From assembly GCA_002403445.1 (NCBI GenBank), contig DHHU01000052.1, positions 88,694 through 99,335 on the forward strand: a stretch of 10,642 bases of DNA, given 5' to 3'. Made by a program: the position numbers and the translations under genes. Position 1 is the stretch's first letter. Each line of letters starts with the position of its first letter. Under the pieces are notes generated by a model. That model did not search any database and was not told where the DNA came from. It saw only the letters and a program-made list of their open reading frames with translations. The stretch comes from Salinisphaeraceae bacterium UBA4764. GTDB lineage: Bacteria > Pseudomonadota > Gammaproteobacteria > Nevskiales > Salinisphaeraceae. Of the stretch, positions 6,702 through 10,642 are shown one piece after another.

Positions 6702-7184
6702 TCAAGTGTTTTTTCGATTCAAAAACGCTCGCATCTGTTCCAGCGTTTCGCTACATACATGGTGCTCCACGCCTTCGGCATCTTGGCGTGCATTGGTATC
6801 GTCCACACCCAGAGCTTTCAAAAATCGAAGCACAATCGCGTGTCGCTCACGGGATTTTGCTGCCATGCGTTGACCTTCATCGGTCAGAAAAATCGAGCGA
6901 TAAGGTGCACTCGTGACCAGCCCTAAGTCGGTCAATCGCCGTACCATTTTGGCAACCGTGGCGTGAGAGACGTCCATGCGTCGCGCCAAGTCGGCCGCAC
7001 GGGCCTCGCCATTGGCTGCCATGAGATCGCCGATCATTTCCACATAATCCTCGATCAATTCGGTTTCGTGCGCCCTGCGTACGTAGCGGTGTTGACTCGC
7101 GTGGGTGGCAACGTCGACTAATTCACCCGCTGATGCAATCCGTGGACTACCGGGCCATTGGGAACGATGGGGATCTTTAACCAT
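6702..7184 (-). CDS. mntR: Manganese-responsive transcriptional regulator (DtxR/MntR family)
   Basis: This 160-aa protein reads almost like E. coli MntR (155 aa). The winged helix-turn-helix covers about 43-105, with ARAADLARRMDVSHATVAKMV (61-81) as the recognition region and SIFLTDEG at the wing. The dimerisation and metal domain holds SRERHAIVLRFLKALGV (111-127) and DAEGVEHHV (135-143). By comparison with B. subtilis MntR the metal ligands are Asp46, Glu49, His115, Glu137, Glu140 and His141, all present, so it should sense Mn(II). MntR normally represses Mn uptake genes and, in E. coli, activates an exporter. No Mn transporter is in the window, so it sits among mevalonate genes without an obvious target. 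The start has no clear Shine-Dalgarno site; the N-terminal extension of about 40 residues before AHETELIEDY is also seen in E. coli MntR. Confidence 0.92.
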   Translation of the reverse strand: MVKDPHRSQWPGSPRIASAGELVDVATHASQHRYVRRAHETELIEDYVEMIGDLMAANGEARAADLARRMDVSHATVAKMVRRLTDLGLVTSAPYRSIFLTDEGQRMAAKSRERHAIVLRFLKALGVDDTNARQDAEGVEHHVCSETLEQMRAFLNRKNT

Positions 7185-7238
7185 AGGTTTATTTTAGCGT
7201 GAGCAATATAGCGCTGTTTATCTGCAATCGTTTCGTCG

Positions 7239-7262
7239 CTAGAGCAAGCTTTGCTGCGCTAG
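7239..7262. repeat. Inverted repeat between mntR and the HMGR-kinase fusion
   Basis: CTAGAGCA (7239-7246) pairs with TGCGCTAG (7255-7262) with one mismatch. Nested inside is a near-palindrome, AGCAAGCTTTGCT (7243-7255), with arms AGCAA/TTGCT. The right arm runs into TAGAAT (7260-7265), a possible -10 element for the fusion gene, although no good -35 is visible. This could be an operator in the 141-base divergent region. It does not clearly match the MntR boxes I know from enteric bacteria. Confidence 0.35.
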
Positions 7263-7311
7263 AATAATTCTTTTCGATGCGCGGTTTTCCGCACGTCAGC
7301 GCGTGCTGCAT

Positions 7312-7316
7312 GGGAG
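7312..7316 (+). promoter_or_regulatory. Shine-Dalgarno site supporting a TTG start for the fusion gene
   Basis: GGGAG lies 9 bases before TTG 7326. The nearby ATG (7310) is out of frame, and no ATG or GTG is available in frame just upstream. The N-terminal residues after the TTG align well with class II HMG-CoA reductases from their first residues (SRFPGFYKY against SRLPAF in Pseudomonas mevalonii). A small hairpin, GCACG/CGTGC (7291-7295 and 7302-7306), ends 5 bases before this site. Confidence 0.6.
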
Positions 7317-7325
7317 TGTTATCGG

Positions 7326-9629
7326 TTGGGTTCTTCGCGTTTTCCCGGATTTTATAAATACACGGTCACGGATCGGCTGATTTCGTTGCGACAGCGCGGG
7401 ACCATAGGCGATGACGATTATCAAACCTTGATGGCTGGCACTCAGATTCTTGATGCGGCATCGGCCGATCGATTGGTTGAGAATGTGGTCGGGGTTTTCG
7501 GGTTGCCGCTGGGGCTCGGTCTTAACTTCATCATCAATGGCAACGAGCGGGTGGTGCCGATGGTAGCTGAAGAGCCTTCCATCATGGCCGCAGTCAGTTC
7601 GGCGGCTCGCATGGCACGTCCGGCAGGCGGTTTTACGGTTCAGGCTGAATCCCCGTTTTTAACGGGTCAGATTCAGGTGAACGACGTGCCTGATCGACAT
7701 GCGGCTCGCGCGGCACTCGAGGCCAACGCCAGCACGCTGGTCGACGCGGCCAACGCGGTTCATCCCAAGATGAAGGCACGCGGCGGCGGTGCCAAATCAT
7801 TAACGGTGGTGGACCACGGTCAGACGCATTATTGTGGCGCCATGCTGGTTGCGCATCTGCATGTCGATACGCGTGATGCCATGGGCGCGAATCTGGTTAA
7901 CACAATGTGCGAAGCGATTGCCTCGCACATTGTCGAATTGACCCACGGCACGGTTGGCTTGCGGATACTATCCAACCTAACTGATCAGGCGTTGATCCAG
8001 GCGCGGGTGCGGTTTGACCCATCGCAACTGGCCAGCGGCCCCTTCAGTGGCCAAGCGGTTCGTGATGGCATCGTGCGTGCCAATGAATTCGCCGAGATCG
8101 ATCCACATCGCGCTGCGACTCACAACAAAGGCATTATGAACGGGGTTGATGCCGTGGCGATCGCTACAGGCAACGACTGGCGCGCACTCGAAGCCGCCGC
8201 GCACGCTTATGCGGCTCGTGATGGGCAGTATCGTGGGCTCACACGCTGGTTTCCCGATACCCAAGGCGGACTGGTAGGCGAGCTGGTTATGCCCATGAAA
8301 GTCGGTACCGTAGGGGGGCAGATTGAATCCAATCCGGCAGTGGGCATCGCACACCGCATGCTCGGTGTCGAGGGTGCGATCGATCTCGCGGGTGTTATGG
8401 GGGCGGTAGGGCTGGCCCAAAACTTTGCGGCGCTCCGGGCCTTGGCTACCGAAGGCATTCAAGCTGGCCATATGAGTCTCCACGCGCGCAGCGTAGCGGC
8501 CGCTGCCGGTGCCGACGAGTCGATTTTCGAAAGCGTGGTTTCGCGGCTCATCGATAGCGGTGAAATCAAGACCTGGCGTGCGCGAGAGATTGTTGATGAA
8601 ATTCGCGCACAGAGTGCGGCTCCGAAGTCGTCATCCCAGCCAAGCCCAGCAATCGCACTAGGAAGCCACCCCGAAGCAGCCCTCGGTGAAGGCTTTGGCA
8701 AGATCATTCTACTGGGTGAACATTCGGTGGTTTATGGTCGGAGAGCCCTCGCCGTGCCCTGCCCATTGATGGTGCGTGCCACGGCACGGCGCCAGGCCGG
8801 CCCCATCGAGTTGTCGATCCCGGCCTGGCATGCCCATACACGTTTGGGAGAGACGGCGCCGGACGTGCCCTCGCTCCACGACTCGCTGGCACTGATTGTT
8901 AATCGACTCGCAGTTGACCGTTTTGGCGTGACTGATACCGGTATGTTGATTGAAGTCACGCCCGAGGTGCCACGGGCCAATGGCCTCGGTGCTTCGGCGG
9001 CGCTTGCCGTGGCGGTGATCCGCGCGGTCGCGCGCTGCGCCGATATTGCGATGACTGACGACGCAGTCTCGGATCTGGCCTTTGAATGCGAACAAATCGC
9101 CCACGGCACGGCGTCAGGAATTGACAATACATTGGCGACTTACGGTGAACCGATCGTCTATCAACGCGCCGGTGCGGACAGTACGCGGCCGACTTTGAAG
9201 CCGCTGAAAGTCGGCCACCCGTTACCCTTGGTGATCGGGTTGACTGGCGTGGCGACCTCCACTGCCGAAACTGTGGGGGCAGTGCGTGAAAAGTGGCAAA
9301 AACAACCGGCACGTTATAACGCCATCTTCGATCAGATCGACGAACTTGCTGGGGCCGGCATCCCCGCCTTGGAGACAGGGGACGTTGAGGAACTTGGCGC
9401 ACTGATGGATATTGACCACGGCCTTTTGAACGCGCTCGGGGTCTCCTCCGGGCCAATCGAACGGCTCGTGTCGATTGCACGCGAGACCGGTGCGCTGGGG
9501 GCAAAACTCACCGGGGGTGGTGGCGGCGGTGCGGTGATAGCACTGGCTGCCGATACCCGGACCCGATCCGACATCGCAGCGGCGATTCATGCCGCCGGAT
9601 TTGAAGCGTTCGAAACGTGGCTTCGTTAA
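7326..9629 (+). CDS. mvaA-mvaK1: Bifunctional class II HMG-CoA reductase-mevalonate kinase fusion
   Basis: This single 767-aa chain joins two consecutive pathway enzymes. Residues 1 to about 428 are a full-length class II HMG-CoA reductase, converting HMG-CoA to mevalonate. Its catalytic set is complete: Glu83 in AEEPSIMAA, Lys268 in THNKGIMNGVDAVA, Asp284 in TGNDWRA and His382 in QAGHMSLHAR, with DAMGANLVNTM (184-194) in the cofactor domain. Residues 429-455 are an Ala/Ser/Pro-rich linker. Residues 456-767 are a complete GHMP mevalonate kinase: GKIILLGEHSVVYG (458-471), PRANGLGASAAL (549-560), CEQIAHGTASGIDN (588-601) with Glu589 and Asp600, and AKLTGGGGGGAV (726-737). No frameshift or internal stop separates the halves, and both have normal family length. 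The TTG start has a Shine-Dalgarno site 9 bases upstream. idi follows 30 bases after the stop, probably in one operon. Each domain call is strong; joint activity and channelling of mevalonate are inference. Confidence 0.95.
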   Translation: MGSSRFPGFYKYTVTDRLISLRQRGTIGDDDYQTLMAGTQILDAASADRLVENVVGVFGLPLGLGLNFIINGNERVVPMVAEEPSIMAAVSSAARMARPAGGFTVQAESPFLTGQIQVNDVPDRHAARAALEANASTLVDAANAVHPKMKARGGGAKSLTVVDHGQTHYCGAMLVAHLHVDTRDAMGANLVNTMCEAIASHIVELTHGTVGLRILSNLTDQALIQARVRFDPSQLASGPFSGQAVRDGIVRANEFAEIDPHRAATHNKGIMNGVDAVAIATGNDWRALEAAAHAYAARDGQYRGLTRWFPDTQGGLVGELVMPMKVGTVGGQIESNPAVGIAHRMLGVEGAIDLAGVMGAVGLAQNFAALRALATEGIQAGHMSLHARSVAAAAGADESIFESVVSRLIDSGEIKTWRAREIVDEIRAQSAAPKSSSQPSPAIALGSHPEAALGEGFGKIILLGEHSVVYGRRALAVPCPLMVRATARRQAGPIELSIPAWHAHTRLGETAPDVPSLHDSLALIVNRLAVDRFGVTDTGMLIEVTPEVPRANGLGASAALAVAVIRAVARCADIAMTDDAVSDLAFECEQIAHGTASGIDNTLATYGEPIVYQRAGADSTRPTLKPLKVGHPLPLVIGLTGVATSTAETVGAVREKWQKQPARYNAIFDQIDELAGAGIPALETGDVEELGALMDIDHGLLNALGVSSGPIERLVSIARETGALGAKLTGGGGGGAVIALAADTRTRSDIAAAIHAAGFEAFETWLR

Positions 9630-9643
9630 GTGGATCATGAATC

Positions 9644-9651
9644 GAGTAGGA
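9644..9651 (+). promoter_or_regulatory. idi: Shine-Dalgarno-like site deciding the idi start
   Basis: GAGTAGGA lies 8 bases before ATG 9660. The longer reading frame begins at GTG 9630, directly after the fusion gene's stop, but has no such site before it. This favours ATG 9660 and a 197-aa product. Confidence 0.45.
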
Positions 9652-9659
9652 TTGTCATA

Positions 9660-10253
9660 ATGCAAGATGAACAAGTACAAAACGTAGCCCCGGTAGTCTC
9701 GTTTGCAGACGAGCCATTGATTCTCGTCGATAGCCACGACCAGCCCGTGGGCACCATGACGAAGGAAGCCGCCCACCAGGGCCAAGGCATTCTTCACCGG
9801 GCATTTTCCATCTTTGTGTTCAATCCCGCCGGGGACGTTTTGCTGCAACAGCGCAGCGCCGACAAGACGCTCTGGGGCGGCTTTTGGGCGAACAGTTGTT
9901 GCAGCCATCCGCGCCGGGGAGAGGATACGGGGGCGGCGGCACAGCGTCGTCAAAGTGAAGAGCTCGGTTTGAATCCCACGCTGAGCTATTTGTACAAGTT
10001 TGAATATCATGCACAGTTCGGCGATCTGGGGGCAGAACACGAGCTGTGTTCCGTATTCGCTGGCTGTACGGCCAAAGCACCTGCGGTTAACGCCAACGAA
10101 ATCGACGCCACAATTTGGTTGTCGCCTGCCGAACTGGATGACGCGCTGAAAAACGAGCCTGCGCTCTACACGCCGTGGCTGCAATTCGAATGGCCGCGTA
10201 TCCGAAGTGACTATTGGGCGACGATCGAAGCATTACTCGCTACCCATAATTGA
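9660..10253 (+). CDS. idi: Isopentenyl-diphosphate delta-isomerase, type I (Nudix family)
   Basis: This 197-aa enzyme interconverts IPP and DMAPP using a divalent metal. Matches to the E. coli enzyme are AAH (His39, metal), HRAFSIFVF (46-54, His46 metal), the catalytic-cysteine segment WANSCCSHPRRGE (76-88) with Cys81 as nucleophile and His83 as ligand, a Nudix-like stretch ending in EELG (100-103), EHE (126-128) giving the catalytic and metal glutamates, and TPWLQF (171-176) with the conserved active-site Trp173. I prefer ATG 9660; GTG 9630 would add ten residues with no family support. It lies 30 bases after the HMGR-kinase fusion, so the two are probably co-transcribed. It completes the route to DMAPP. 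It is not the flavin-dependent type II isomerase often found with bacterial mevalonate genes. Confidence 0.93.
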   Translation: MQDEQVQNVAPVVSFADEPLILVDSHDQPVGTMTKEAAHQGQGILHRAFSIFVFNPAGDVLLQQRSADKTLWGGFWANSCCSHPRRGEDTGAAAQRRQSEELGLNPTLSYLYKFEYHAQFGDLGAEHELCSVFAGCTAKAPAVNANEIDATIWLSPAELDDALKNEPALYTPWLQFEWPRIRSDYWATIEALLATHN

Positions 10254-10642
10254 GTCGGTCATTTAAAACACGATTGATACCTGATCATCGCGGTTTCGCC
10301 GGCCAAAAAACGTTTGTTGGCGCAGAATTCGTACGGCCTTTGCCAGAGTTGGATACCATCCTTTACAACATCAGAGATACTCGAGCACTCCACTCACAAT
10401 GTGAGTTTCCAGTCTGTCCTGTTCTAGTTGTTGCCCTCGAACTGCTTGCGGCCCAAGTGTGTTGTGTCGGGATGCGTCATTTAGTGGGGCGTGTTTTCGA
10501 CTGTCTTGCTGTTAGCGGTATTTGCTTGTTGGTTTTTGGCGTAGCCACTGATCTACGCTTTTCGATGAGTCAGGTAGGTTAATAGGCTCAGTCCGGCCAT
10601 GGGGCATGGGCTGCCAGTCGGGCCCGCAACCTCGGCATTGTT
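10254..10642. other. No supported gene downstream of idi
   Basis: This 389-base tail has no convincing gene. A plus-strand frame of 110 codons (10250-10582) opens with TTG overlapping the idi stop. It has no Shine-Dalgarno site, is Cys-rich and resembles nothing I know, so I do not annotate it. On the minus strand a frame runs in from the right edge and stops at 10512-10514. It would encode 42 C-terminal residues beginning QCRGCGPDWQPMPHGR, with a CxxC pair, and could be the tail of a gene beyond the window, but chance alone could leave a frame that long open. No strong terminator for the fusion-idi operon is visible. Confidence 0.4.
10302..10321. repeat. Inverted repeat downstream of idi
   Basis: The 20-base stretch from 10302 to 10321 pairs GCCAA with TTGGC. 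One A/G mismatch inside is followed by AAA/TTT pairing towards a tiny loop. It starts 49 bases after the idi stop, where a transcript end would be expected, but no T-tract follows. It may be a processing or Rho-dependent end structure, or chance. Confidence 0.28.

Noticed and set aside
6708..6726. GTTTTT/AAAAAC inverted repeat read as a terminator
   Set aside because: It lies inside the last codons of mntR, the stem is almost pure A-T and there is no GC-rich part, so it is unlikely to terminate transcription.
9630..9659. GTG start for idi directly after the fusion stop
   Set aside because: It has no Shine-Dalgarno site and the added ten residues do not match the family; ATG 9660 has GAGTAGGA at good spacing. 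It is not excluded entirely.
9222..10184. Long minus-strand frame (320 codons) opposite the fusion gene and idi
   Set aside because: It lies antisense to two strongly identified genes, and its translation has no family motif. Long antisense frames are common opposite GC-rich coding sequence.
10250..10582. Plus-strand 110-codon frame overlapping the idi stop
   Set aside because: It starts with TTG without a Shine-Dalgarno site, has many Cys and no recognisable motif, and competes with a minus-strand frame. Probably a chance open frame.
1..10642. CRISPR arrays, insertion sequences, tRNA or rRNA genes
   Set aside because: I looked for regularly spaced repeats, transposase motifs, terminal inverted repeats and T-arm consensus on both strands and saw none. 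The locus carries no visible mobile-element scar.

Overview
The window looks like chromosomal DNA of a gammaproteobacterium with moderately high GC. The signs are an E. coli-type MntR, an Hsp15 (HslR) homologue, a DUF3634-like small protein, and compact genes with Shine-Dalgarno sites of the GGAG type. I cannot name the genus. A periplasmic betaine-type binding protein hints at osmoprotectant use, but that is weak evidence for habitat.

Layout. Positions 1-2600 hold housekeeping or accessory genes: an orphan glycine-betaine/choline-type ABC binding protein (minus strand), a dienelactone hydrolase family protein (plus) and Hsp15 (minus). A small plus-strand gene, probably of the DUF3634 family, fills the gap at about 2535-2909 and overlaps the 5' end of hslR on the opposite strand. 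From 2922 to 10253 there is a mevalonate-pathway locus in three blocks: mvaS (HMG-CoA synthase, minus); mvaD-mvaK2 (diphosphomevalonate decarboxylase and phosphomevalonate kinase, plus, ATGA overlap), divergent from mvaS; and, after a convergent mntR (manganese regulator, minus), a single 767-residue gene fusing class II HMG-CoA reductase to mevalonate kinase, followed 30 bases later by a type I isopentenyl-diphosphate isomerase (idi). The last 390 bases contain no gene I can support.

How the genes work together. MvaS condenses acetyl-CoA with acetoacetyl-CoA to HMG-CoA. The N-terminal half of the fusion reduces it to mevalonate, and the C-terminal half phosphorylates that mevalonate. MvaK2 makes mevalonate diphosphate, MvaD decarboxylates it to IPP, and Idi balances IPP with DMAPP. 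Every step from acetoacetyl-CoA to DMAPP is present. Only acetoacetyl-CoA thiolase is missing from the window. Most gammaproteobacteria make IPP by the MEP pathway, so this locus is a good candidate for horizontal acquisition or replacement. Its most distinctive element is the HMGR-mevalonate kinase fusion, which puts two consecutive pathway enzymes on one chain.

All identifications come from reading motifs and hand comparison with remembered family sequences. No search was run.
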